Origin: Nitrospirae bacterium GWC2_56_14
GTDB taxonomy: Bacteria; Nitrospirota; UBA9217
Direction: 5' to 3'
DNA length: 12,722 bases
Assembly: GCA_001803705.1 (NCBI GenBank)
Contig: MHDY01000082.1
Span: 1-12,722 of the forward strand
Both the position numbers and the translations under genes were made by a program. The notes beneath the pieces are model-generated. The model was not told the DNA's origin. It worked only from the letters and a program-made list of their open reading frames with translations, and searched no databases. Below, one piece after another: positions 1 through 6,436 of this stretch (its first letter is position 1; each line of letters begins with the position of its first letter).

Positions 1-241
1 GGGTGGAGTCCTGATACACGACCCTCCCGGCCCCCAGGTTCAGGTGGCCGACCTCGGAGTTTCCCATCTGGCCGTCAGGCAGCCCAACAGCTTCTCCCGA
101 GGCGCAGAGCGCAGTATGGGGATTATCATTCAGCAGTTTTTTATAGACCGGCGCCTGTGCCGAAGCAATGGCGTTGCCATCGCTATGCGCGTTGATGCCC
201 CACCCATCGAGCACGACCAGGACAACGTTTTTCTCTTGCAT
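1..241 (-). CDS. gpmI: 2,3-bisphosphoglycerate-independent phosphoglycerate mutase, N-terminal part (cut by window edge)
   Basis: This is a cytosolic glycolytic enzyme that interconverts 3- and 2-phosphoglycerate through a phosphoserine intermediate, using two metal ions and no bisphosphoglycerate cofactor. The 80 visible codons match the N-terminus of the family closely. VVLDGWG carries the metal ligand at Asp12. GNAIA follows, and GLPDGQMGNSEVGH carries the phosphorylated nucleophile at Ser62, the same numbering as in characterised members. LNLGAGRVVYQD then leads to the edge. The ATG at 239-241 has GAGGAGA just upstream at 246-252, which fixes the start. It is the last visible gene of the minus-strand cluster, about 180 nt downstream of the lapB-like gene. 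The full protein should be about 510 residues, so most of it lies outside the window. There is no sign of damage in the visible part. Confidence 0.96.
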   Translation of the reverse strand, partial: MQEKNVVLVVLDGWGINAHSDGNAIASAQAPVYKKLLNDNPHTALCASGEAVGLPDGQMGNSEVGHLNLGAGRVVYQDST

Positions 242-418
242 CAGATCTCCTCAAGACACATGGTTCGGAACAGCTAAAAAAGAAGCGACCATCACCGCAC
301 ATCACACGACAGGGCGGAATATCAGCTGGAAGCAACACGTGAGAGCGGTTATGCTTTCCGCTTGGATACCTGAGAGGGGGGAGCTGCGGGAAACGCGGTA
401 ATCGATCCGTCACAGACA
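242..418. other. Spacer between lapB-like gene and gpmI
   Basis: These 177 bases hold the gpmI ribosome binding site and little else that can be supported. I see no convincing -35/-10 pair on the minus strand and no T-tailed hairpin. Short frames open here on both strands, but none has a ribosome binding site or a protein-like composition. Confidence 0.5.
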
Positions 419-1726
419 CTAGCAGGTCTTATCCAAGTTGACCTCAAAGGTGTTCCATTTACCGCAATTCGGGCAACGCCCCGCCCATTCGGTTGTCTTC
501 AGTTCGCAGTTTGAACAAACATAGGGAATGATGATCTGTTTGCGGAACCCAAGCGCTTTCTTGAACTCCGTTGCGGCCAGTCCAAGCGAACCTCTGCGGA
601 GATAGATGTTGCCAAGCAGTTTATGAACGTCGGGCAATTCCTTGTCTCCCCAGTCCACGGACGACAGGATGTCGAAGGCTTCGTCGATCATCTCAAGTCG
701 GTAGAAGAGCTTGCCGAGAAAAAATTTGAGCGCTATGTCCTGGGGTTTCCACGAAACAGCCTGCTTGTAGATCTCGATGGCCTTTCCCGGCTCACCCTGC
801 TTCAGGTAGAGATCCTCAAGACGGAGCAGGAGCAGGTTCGAGGAGGTCACTTTATATGCCTTTTCCCATAATTCGGCCGCTTCCTTCGGTTTTTGGTCCT
901 CCAAATAGACCTCACCCAGGCCGAGATATCCCGGGATAAAGTCCTTATCAAGTTTGATCACGCCGCGAAATATCTTTTTCGCCCGTTCCAGGTCTCCCGA
1001 CTCCAGCAGGGAACGACCGAATTCGTACTTGAAGCCAAGGAACTTTCTATGCTCCACCTCCTGTTCCGAGATTGACAGGGGGTTAGACAACAGCTGACGC
1101 TGCGTCTCATACAGCTCTGCCCACTGGTTCAGCCGCTGGTAAAGATCGCGCATTCTGATCAGTGCGGACAGGTTTGACGAATCCCGGGAGAGGATCTCCT
1201 TGTACACCTTCAGCGCGTCGTCATAGCGCTTCGCCTCCTCGTAATCGGCGGCGAGCGAAAAGAGAACCTCGGGATTATTGCTATCCAGGGAGAGCGCCTT
1301 TTGATGCAGACGGATTGCCTCTTGCGGATTTTTGAGACGGAGCTGGGTGATCCCCATGCGGAGCAGCGTATCGACATGGTTCGGGTTTATGGATAGTACT
1401 TTTTGGAAAAACGAGGTCGCTTCAGGGTTTCGCTTGGCCAGCAGGGAGTTCAGACCTTTGGTATAGAGTTCCTGGATGCGTGCCTGTTTTTTCTGATCCC
1501 GCTGGAATTTGAGACCGCGCAGGAAACGCCGTACGTCCCGCGTAAAATACAGCAAAAAGACGAGGCCCGCGCCGGCGGCCAGCGATATGAGGAAAAACGA
1601 AGACTTGGACAGTTCATAGGTCTTGGACGGCATGAGGCTGATCGTGATCATGCCCTGGTTGAATTCAACGAGCAGCAGAATGAACATCGCCGCAATAATA
1701 AAAAAGATTGATACGATAAATCTCAT
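419..1726 (-). CDS. lapB: LapA/LapB-like membrane-anchored TPR protein with C-terminal zinc ribbon
   Basis: The protein has 435 residues from the ATG at 1724-1726, which is preceded by AAAGGG. A TTG 17 codons further upstream is in frame but less likely. Two hydrophobic segments (about residues 3-20 and 43-60) followed by a basic stretch (RDVRRFLRGLKF) resemble the LapA/DUF1049 domain. Tetratricopeptide helices follow from about 83 to 395, with typical pairs such as NPEATSFFQKVLSINPNH. The C-terminus has a four-cysteine zinc ribbon (Cys404, Cys407, Cys418, Cys421). In Escherichia coli, LapB (YciM) is an inner-membrane TPR-rubredoxin protein that controls LpxC turnover and coordinates LPS assembly, and LapA is a separate small partner. 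Here both parts appear joined in one chain. It lies between rlmH and gpmI on the same strand. Membership of the LapB family is well supported; the exact role in this organism is inferred. Confidence 0.8.
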   Translation of the reverse strand: MRFIVSIFFIIAAMFILLLVEFNQGMITISLMPSKTYELSKSSFFLISLAAGAGLVFLLYFTRDVRRFLRGLKFQRDQKKQARIQELYTKGLNSLLAKRNPEATSFFQKVLSINPNHVDTLLRMGITQLRLKNPQEAIRLHQKALSLDSNNPEVLFSLAADYEEAKRYDDALKVYKEILSRDSSNLSALIRMRDLYQRLNQWAELYETQRQLLSNPLSISEQEVEHRKFLGFKYEFGRSLLESGDLERAKKIFRGVIKLDKDFIPGYLGLGEVYLEDQKPKEAAELWEKAYKVTSSNLLLLRLEDLYLKQGEPGKAIEIYKQAVSWKPQDIALKFFLGKLFYRLEMIDEAFDILSSVDWGDKELPDVHKLLGNIYLRRGSLGLAATEFKKALGFRKQIIIPYVCSNCELKTTEWAGRCPNCGKWNTFEVNLDKTC

Positions 1727-1801
1727 CTGGTACCCTTTCTCATGAGAGTTTTCCCCCGGTGAAGGAACTGACTGCAACTGCTGTGGAAACCGGCTCCGTG
1801 A

Positions 1802-2272
1802 TCAGTAATGGTACGTCTTTCCTTTGATGATCGTAAAAGCGCGGTACAATTGTTCGAGCAAAACCAACCGGGCCATCTCATGGGTCAGGGTCCAGCGGGA
1901 CAGAGCGATCACTTTCTTTGCCCGCCCGGTTACCGTTTCATCAAGTCCCATGGCGCCGCCGAGCACGAACAGCACATCCCGAACACCCGACTCCAGCAGG
2001 TCGTTCACGAACGAAGCGAACTCGTGGGAAGTGTATTCCTCTCCGCGCTCATCCAGGGCAACAAGGACGCCTCCAGCAGGAAGCGCCTTGAAGATCTTTT
2101 CCGCTTCTTTTCTTCTGATGGTTGGCGCTTCGCGGAGATCCTGGATCTTTTCTTCTTTCAGTTCCTTAAGCGATACCTCGGCATAGGGCCCCAGGTAGCG
2201 AAGATATTTCTGGATCCCCTCCTGAATAAAAGGTTCCCGGGTCTTGCCCATGCAGACAATGCCGAGCCTCAC
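1802..2272 (-). CDS. rlmH: 23S rRNA (pseudouridine1915-N3)-methyltransferase RlmH
   Basis: RlmH is a small homodimeric SPOUT-class methyltransferase that uses S-adenosylmethionine to methylate pseudouridine 1915 in helix 69 of 23S rRNA on assembled 70S ribosomes. The 156-residue length is normal for the family. Visible motifs are LDERG (73-77), the cofactor-loop sequence FVLGGAMGLDE (102-112), the conserved LSRWTLTHEMARLVLLEQLY (124-143), and the family's typical C-terminal end KGKTYHY. The start codon is GTG (2270-2272), which overlaps the rsfS stop codon as GTGA, a sign of translational coupling. Neighbours rsfS, obg, rplU and rpmA give a clear ribosome-assembly context. Confidence 0.97.
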   Translation of the reverse strand: MRLGIVCMGKTREPFIQEGIQKYLRYLGPYAEVSLKELKEEKIQDLREAPTIRRKEAEKIFKALPAGGVLVALDERGEEYTSHEFASFVNDLLESGVRDVLFVLGGAMGLDETVTGRAKKVIALSRWTLTHEMARLVLLEQLYRAFTIIKGKTYHY

Positions 2273-2646
2273 GAAGTGGCGCCCTTCAGCGAGCGGCTGC
2301 CGGTCCTGCGCGGCACCCGGGCGGCATCATGCCAGAGTTTTTCAAGACTATAGTAGATCCTGGCCTGCTCATCGAAGATATGGACCACCACATCTCCAAA
2401 GTCCATGAGTATCCAGGTCGACCCTGCCTGACCTTCAATATGCGAGGTATGGACCCCCTGCTTGGCAAGAACCTGCGTTATCTGGTCTGCGATCGCCCCC
2501 AGTTGAGGGGTATTGCTCCCGGAGCATATCACAAAATAATCGGCAAAGTAGGTCAGGCCCCGGAGGTCCAGGATCAAAATGTCGAACGCTTTTTTTTCGT
2601 CTGCTGCTTCAGCCATCAGCTGAGCGGCTTCAAGAGAGTTAACCAT
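2269..2646 (-). CDS. rsfS: Ribosomal silencing factor RsfS (Iojap/YbeB family)
   Basis: RsfS binds ribosomal protein L14 on the 50S subunit and blocks joining to 30S when nutrients are scarce. The 125-residue product carries the family signatures: ILDLRGLTYFADYFVICSGS (residues 25-44), and EGQAGSTWILMDFGDVVVHIF (71-91) apart from its last residue as written in shorter reference motifs, with WILMDFGDVVVH being the core. The 15-residue basic tail after LWHDAARV is not a conserved part. The ATG at 2644-2646 lies inside the end of nadD (8-nt overlap) and has no visible Shine-Dalgarno sequence, so translation is probably coupled to nadD. An internal ATG at 2616 is no better supported. Its stop overlaps the rlmH start by 4 nt. 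The nadD-rsfS-rlmH order is widespread in bacteria. Confidence 0.95.
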   Translation of the reverse strand: MVNSLEAAQLMAEAADEKKAFDILILDLRGLTYFADYFVICSGSNTPQLGAIADQITQVLAKQGVHTSHIEGQAGSTWILMDFGDVVVHIFDEQARIYYSLEKLWHDAARVPRRTGSRSLKGATS

Positions 2647-3298
2647 ATAATTTATTTTTGATTATATAAGTTTCCACGCGCTCAGGCAAGAGATATTTGA
2701 TCGTACGCCCCTGCCGCACTCGTTGCCTGATATCCGTGGAGGAAATGTCATAGAGCGGTATCTGTTCAAGATACACCGTGCCCCTGCTGGTCTCCAGCAC
2801 GACCCGGGCCAATTCTTTCCGGTCCAGGCTATGCAGCTTTTCTGCGGCTTTGTGCATGAAGTCGATCGAAGTCAGGCCGGTAAACGAATACCCCGGCCGG
2901 GAGAGTACAACAAAGCTGCAGAGAGAAAGCAGCCGTTCCCATTCTTTCCACGTCTGGATCTCCAGGAAAGAATCGAGACCGGTGATGAAATAGAGCTCTG
3001 CCGCGGGGTGCAGATGCAGCAGCTCTGCGACAGTATCAACTGAATAGGACATCCCCTCGCGTTTCACTTCGATGTCGGAAAGGGTGAAATGAGGATTTCC
3101 GGCGATGGCCAGTGCAACCATTTCCTGCCGCTGAGCTGCCGAGGGAATGACCTCGTCCTGTTTATGCGGCGGTAAAAACGAGGGGACGAACAGAACATGA
3201 TCCAGCTTCAGCCGGCCCAGGACTTCCTCCGCAGCGGCAAGGTGGCCGTAATGAATGGGATTAAAGGTTCCTCCGAGAATGCCGATCCTCTGTGACAA
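2639..3298 (-). CDS. nadD: Nicotinate-nucleotide adenylyltransferase NadD
   Basis: NadD transfers AMP from ATP to nicotinic acid mononucleotide, making deamido-NAD in the shared last steps of NAD synthesis. The 219 residues are typical. The nucleotidyltransferase signature GGTFNPIHYGH is at 9-19, the substrate-loop region FVPSFLPPHK at 37-46, and the second ATP-binding motif ISSTDIR at 185-191, followed by a typical C-terminal LLPERVETYI. The start is inferred to be TTG at 3296-3298, because the glycine-rich motif begins seven residues later and GGAGG lies just upstream. That GGAGG sits in a small hairpin, described separately. The gene overlaps rsfS at its 3' end and follows proA by 82 nt. 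Confidence 0.96.
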   Translation of the reverse strand: MSQRIGILGGTFNPIHYGHLAAAEEVLGRLKLDHVLFVPSFLPPHKQDEVIPSAAQRQEMVALAIAGNPHFTLSDIEVKREGMSYSVDTVAELLHLHPAAELYFITGLDSFLEIQTWKEWERLLSLCSFVVLSRPGYSFTGLTSIDFMHKAAEKLHSLDRKELARVVLETSRGTVYLEQIPLYDISSTDIRQRVRQGRTIKYLLPERVETYIIKNKLYG

Positions 3299-3299
3299 A

Positions 3300-3312
3300 A
3301 GACCTCCGGTCT
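3300..3312 (-). promoter_or_regulatory. Short hairpin enclosing the nadD ribosome binding site
   Basis: On the minus strand AGACC-GGA-GGTCT is a perfect 5-bp inverted repeat with a 3-nt loop. The Shine-Dalgarno sequence GGAGG (3303-3307) is made of the loop plus the first two bases of the 3' arm, and the TTG start follows after TCTT. The structure is directly visible; an effect on translation is inferred, and such a short stem may have little effect. Confidence 0.35.
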
Positions 3313-3380
3313 GATTTTCGGGATGCGGATTTCGGACAAAGAATGTACGTCCACAATCAGCAACATCATCTCATGCACAC

Positions 3381-4637
3381 TTATTTTCTGATCTGTCCAT
3401 TCCCGAACACGATGAACTTGGTCGAGGTCAGCTCCTCGAGCCCCATGGGCCCGCGTGCATGGATCCTGGTGGTCGATATGCCGATCTCGGCGCCGAGCCC
3501 GAACTCGAACCCGTCGTTCAAGCGGGTCGAGGCGTTCACGAACACCGCGGAGGCATCCACCTCCCGCTGGAACCGCAGGGCCTTTGCATAATCGTCGGTC
3601 ACGATCGCCTCGGAGTGCTGGGAACCGTGCAGCGCAATATGCTCCATGGCATCATCCATACTGTCCACGACCTTCACGTTCAGCACCAGGTCGTTATATT
3701 CCGTGTCCCAGTCCTTGTCCGTGGCTGCCTTCACCGCTGGCACGAAGGTTTTTGTTTTTGCGCATCCCCGGATCTCCACCCCTGCCTTCATAAAGCGGTC
3801 GAGCATGGCGGGCAGGAACGATGCACCGAGGTCCTTGTGCACCAGCATGGTCTCCATGGCATTGCACGTTCCCGGCCGCTGGACCTTGGCGTTAAAACAG
3901 ATCTCGCCGGCCATGGCAGCATCTGCCTTGCAATCCACATACACGTGGCATACGCCTTTGTCGTGCTTGATGACCGGGATCGTCGAGTTCTCCGATACCA
4001 TGCGGATCAGTCCCTCACCCCCGCGCGGGATGATGAGGTCTACGACCCCGTTCAGTTTAAGCATCTCCATGACACAGGCGCGGTCAGGATTCTCGATGAA
4101 CGATACTGCGCCTTCGGGGATGCCGGCCTCGGCCCCAGCGCCTGACAGAATATTCGCGATCGCGGTATTGGAATGGACGGCTTCGGAGCCGCCCCGGAGC
4201 AGTACGCCGTTGCCGGATTTGAGGCAGAGCGCGGCTGAATCAGCGGTCACGTTCGGCCGCGATTCGTAAATGATCCCGATGAGCCCGATGGGAACGCGCA
4301 TCTTGCCGATCTGCATCCCGTTGGGCCTCCGCCACATCCTGGTCACTTCGCCCACCGGATCGGGAAGCGCCGCGACCTCGCGCAGACCGTCAGCCATGGC
4401 CTTGATCCTGTCCGCATCGAGGGTCAAGCGGTCGATCATGGCCTTGGACAGGCCCTTTTGCCCGGCAGCAACCAGGTCTTTTTTATTTTCAGCAATGAGC
4501 ATGCCGGATTCCTTCTCGAGCCCGGCCGCCATTTTGAAGAGCGCATTATTCTTGATCTCGGTCGAGCAGTTCGCCAGGGCCCGCGATGCGGCCTTGGCCT
4601 TTTTTGCTTTATCGGATACGTATTGTTTGATGTCCAA
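3381..4637 (-). CDS. proA: Glutamate-5-semialdehyde dehydrogenase (gamma-glutamyl phosphate reductase)
   Basis: ProA makes the second step of proline synthesis, reducing gamma-glutamyl phosphate to glutamate-5-semialdehyde with NADPH in the cytosol. The 418-residue product is full length and belongs to the aldehyde dehydrogenase superfamily. The catalytic cysteine is Cys258 in QRPGTCNAMETMLVH. Other conserved stretches are GLIGIIYESRPNVT (118-131), SGNGVLLRGGSEA (141-153), IPRGGEGLI (203-211), and near the C-terminus the ISTTRIHARGPMGLEELT region. The start is TTG (4635-4637), with AGGAGG five bases away at 4643-4648; no in-frame ATG fits better. It follows the tlpA-like gene by 30 nt, which separates it from its pathway partner proB. 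Confidence 0.97.
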   Translation of the reverse strand: MDIKQYVSDKAKKAKAASRALANCSTEIKNNALFKMAAGLEKESGMLIAENKKDLVAAGQKGLSKAMIDRLTLDADRIKAMADGLREVAALPDPVGEVTRMWRRPNGMQIGKMRVPIGLIGIIYESRPNVTADSAALCLKSGNGVLLRGGSEAVHSNTAIANILSGAGAEAGIPEGAVSFIENPDRACVMEMLKLNGVVDLIIPRGGEGLIRMVSENSTIPVIKHDKGVCHVYVDCKADAAMAGEICFNAKVQRPGTCNAMETMLVHKDLGASFLPAMLDRFMKAGVEIRGCAKTKTFVPAVKAATDKDWDTEYNDLVLNVKVVDSMDDAMEHIALHGSQHSEAIVTDDYAKALRFQREVDASAVFVNASTRLNDGFEFGLGAEIGISTTRIHARGPMGLEELTSTKFIVFGNGQIRK

Positions 4638-4642
4638 TGATT

Positions 4643-4648
4643 CCTCCT
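4643..4648 (-). promoter_or_regulatory. Ribosome binding site that fixes the TTG start of proA
   Basis: The minus strand reads AGGAGG, then AATCA, then TTG GAC ATC. This is a perfect Shine-Dalgarno sequence at five bases from the TTG, and it supports an unusual start codon for proA. Confidence 0.8.
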
Positions 4649-4667
4649 GCCTGCACGGTCATGGTGA

Positions 4668-5177
4668 TCACTTTAAAAGCTTCTCCGCACCGGCCTGCAC
4701 AGCATTTGCATTTTTTATTTCGCCGTAAATGACGTCCTTCAAATTTCCGTCAGCTCCGATAAAGAATGTTGTCGGCAGGAACCGGAGCTCGTATTTTTTA
4801 CCCGTTTTTCCATCAGCGTCGCGGAGGACGATCGGCTGGTCCACCTGCAGCTCTTTGAGCAATTCCTTTACCGTATCAAGATCTTCTTTGGCGTTGATCA
4901 GCACGACCGTGATCCCTTTGCTCCGAAATTCGTCGACCAGTGAGTTCATGATCGGAAGTTCCTGCCTGCAGGGCGGGCACCAGGAAGCAAAAAAACTTAC
5001 GATAACACCGTTGCCTTTTTTCTTGCTGCCGGCGCCGACGACGTCCCCTAAAAAGAACTCCTTCCCGGTCATGTCGTGAAGAGAAAAGAGCGGGGCCGGC
5101 TCGTTCAGTTTAAGCGCGGCAGAGGCCTGAGGGCTAAACAAGAATATCAGTACCAATGCCAGTATCAGCCTTTTCAT
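4668..5177 (-). CDS. Secreted TlpA/ResA-like thioredoxin-fold thiol-disulfide oxidoreductase
   Basis: The 169-residue protein starts with a signal peptide (MKRLILALVLIFLFSPQASA, likely cleaved after Ala20), so it should act in the periplasm. The mature part has the TlpA/ResA/AhpC-TSA layout: APLFSLHDMTGKEFFLGDV, then VSFFASWCPPCRQELP with the active-site pair Cys67 and Cys70, and the cis-proline loop LRFLPTTFFI with Pro135. Such proteins reduce disulfides outside the cytoplasm, often on apocytochrome c or Cu-site assembly proteins. I cannot tell a cytochrome-maturation member (ResA/CcmG type) from a general TlpA without phylogeny. GGGAG upstream at 5185-5189 supports the ATG. It lies between proB (16 nt) and proA (30 nt), evidently co-transcribed with them although it has no link to proline synthesis. 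Confidence 0.9.
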   Translation of the reverse strand: MKRLILALVLIFLFSPQASAALKLNEPAPLFSLHDMTGKEFFLGDVVGAGSKKKGNGVIVSFFASWCPPCRQELPIMNSLVDEFRSKGITVVLINAKEDLDTVKELLKELQVDQPIVLRDADGKTGKKYELRFLPTTFFIGADGNLKDVIYGEIKNANAVQAGAEKLLK

Positions 5178-5193
5178 CCCGTTGCTCCCTTCA

Positions 5194-6348
5194 CTACAAT
5201 ATCACCAGGTCATCCCGGTGGATCACTTCATCGTAATCCTTATGCCCCAGTACGGGCTCGATCTGCGACGTTTTCAAGCCCTTGATCAATTCAAGCTCTC
5301 CTGAAGAATATTTCGTCAGCCCCCGGGCGAACACTGAGCCCCTCAGGTCCAGACAATTCACGCAATCGCCGACCTTGAATGTGCCTTCAACACTGACCAC
5401 TCCACCCGGCAGCAGGCTCTTCCCTTTATGCACCAGGGCATCGCGCCCCCCGTCGTCCACTACGATGCCGCCTTTCGAAGCGGCCGTGTATGCGATCCAG
5501 TGCTTGCGGCTGTCCATTTTTTCAAGCCGGGGAAGGAACAGCGTGCCCGATTCACTTCCGCCAAACAAGGCGGCAAGCAGGCCGGTTTTTTTACCGTTCA
5601 GTATGACCATGGGCACGCCATAAGCGCCCACCTTTTTCGCGGTCATGATCTTGGAACGCATCCCGCCCGTACCCACGCCGGACAAGGCATCTCCCGCGCC
5701 CCGTTCCATTTCAGCGGTTATTTTTTCCACAACGGGAATGAACCGGGCATCGGGGTGGAGCCTTGGATCGGCGGTATACAGCCCGTCGATATCCGAAAGT
5801 ATGATGAGGAGGTCGGCATCGGTAAGCTGCACGACCATCCCCGAAAGGTTGTCGTTATCACCGAACTTGATCTCGTCCACGGCAACCGTATCGTTCTCGT
5901 TAATAATGGGAATGACGTCGTATTCGAGGAGGGTATGGAGGGTATTGCGGGCGTTCAGGAACCTGCTCCGGTTCGACAGGTCCTCGCGCGTAAGGAGCAC
6001 CTGAGCGACCTTTTTGCCATGGGCGCCAAAGGTCTTTTCATACATCCACATGAGTCCCGACTGACCCACGGCTGCTGCTGCCTGTTTCAAAGGAAGGGGC
6101 ATGCCTTTGGTCTTCTTCAGGCCGAGCTTTGCCAGACCGGCGGCAATAGCCCCGGACGAGACCAGAACCACCTCGCGCCGCCCGTCCATGATCGAAACGA
6201 TCTCCTTGGCGAGCTGCTCGATCCTCTTCTGGTCAAGCCCTCCGCCAGAGGAGGTAAGGACTGCGCTGCCTACCTTGATCACCACGCGGCGCGCTTTGGA
6301 CAGGATGGATTTTTTATCGGCAGAAGCGTTCTTCATGTGAAGATCCAT
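5194..6348 (-). CDS. proB: Glutamate 5-kinase with C-terminal PUA domain
   Basis: ProB phosphorylates L-glutamate with ATP to gamma-glutamyl phosphate, the first and usually proline-inhibited step of proline synthesis. Length is 384 residues, or 380 if translation starts at the second ATG (6334-6336). The amino-acid kinase domain shows VVIKVGSAVLTS near the N-terminus, VLVSSGAIAAGLAKLGL, AAVGQSGLMWMYEK, LNARNTL, IPIINENDTVAVDEIKFGDN, and LIILSDIDGLYTADPR. The last roughly 95 residues (from GGIVVDDGGRDALV through FARGLTKYSSGEL) form the PUA domain found in the long form of the enzyme. No strong ribosome binding site precedes either ATG, so the exact start is uncertain. An 88-nt AT-rich spacer separates it from obg. 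Confidence 0.97.
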   Translation of the reverse strand: MDLHMKNASADKKSILSKARRVVIKVGSAVLTSSGGGLDQKRIEQLAKEIVSIMDGRREVVLVSSGAIAAGLAKLGLKKTKGMPLPLKQAAAAVGQSGLMWMYEKTFGAHGKKVAQVLLTREDLSNRSRFLNARNTLHTLLEYDVIPIINENDTVAVDEIKFGDNDNLSGMVVQLTDADLLIILSDIDGLYTADPRLHPDARFIPVVEKITAEMERGAGDALSGVGTGGMRSKIMTAKKVGAYGVPMVILNGKKTGLLAALFGGSESGTLFLPRLEKMDSRKHWIAYTAASKGGIVVDDGGRDALVHKGKSLLPGGVVSVEGTFKVGDCVNCLDLRGSVFARGLTKYSSGELELIKGLKTSQIEPVLGHKDYDEVIHRDDLVIL

Positions 6349-6391
6349 GATCTATGCGAGTTGAATCCAAGAACCCCAATTAAAGATAAAC

Positions 6392-6414
6392 TTTACATTT
6401 TTACACATTGTAAA
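6392..6414. repeat. TTTACA inverted/direct repeat in AT-rich leader of proB
   Basis: TTTACA occurs at 6392-6397 and 6400-6405, and its complement TGTAAA at 6409-6414, all within an AT-rich spacer between obg and proB that contrasts with the GC-rich genes. It could contain a promoter or operator for the proB-led run, since TTTACA also resembles a -35 element on the minus strand. I find no convincing matching -10, so function is not assigned. Confidence 0.3.
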
Positions 6415-6436
6415 TACAACACCTTATGGGTTTTTA

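Noticed and set aside
183..419. Minus-strand frame of 78 codons between the lapB-like gene and gpmI
   Set aside because: It overlaps the start of gpmI in another frame, has no ribosome binding site and has a low-quality composition.
1808..2353. Plus-strand frame of 181 codons across rlmH and rsfS
   Set aside because: It is antisense to two well-supported genes and has no domain or start signals.
3459..4269. Plus-strand frames of about 200-230 codons opposite proA
   Set aside because: They are antisense to proA and lack ribosome binding sites and recognisable domains.
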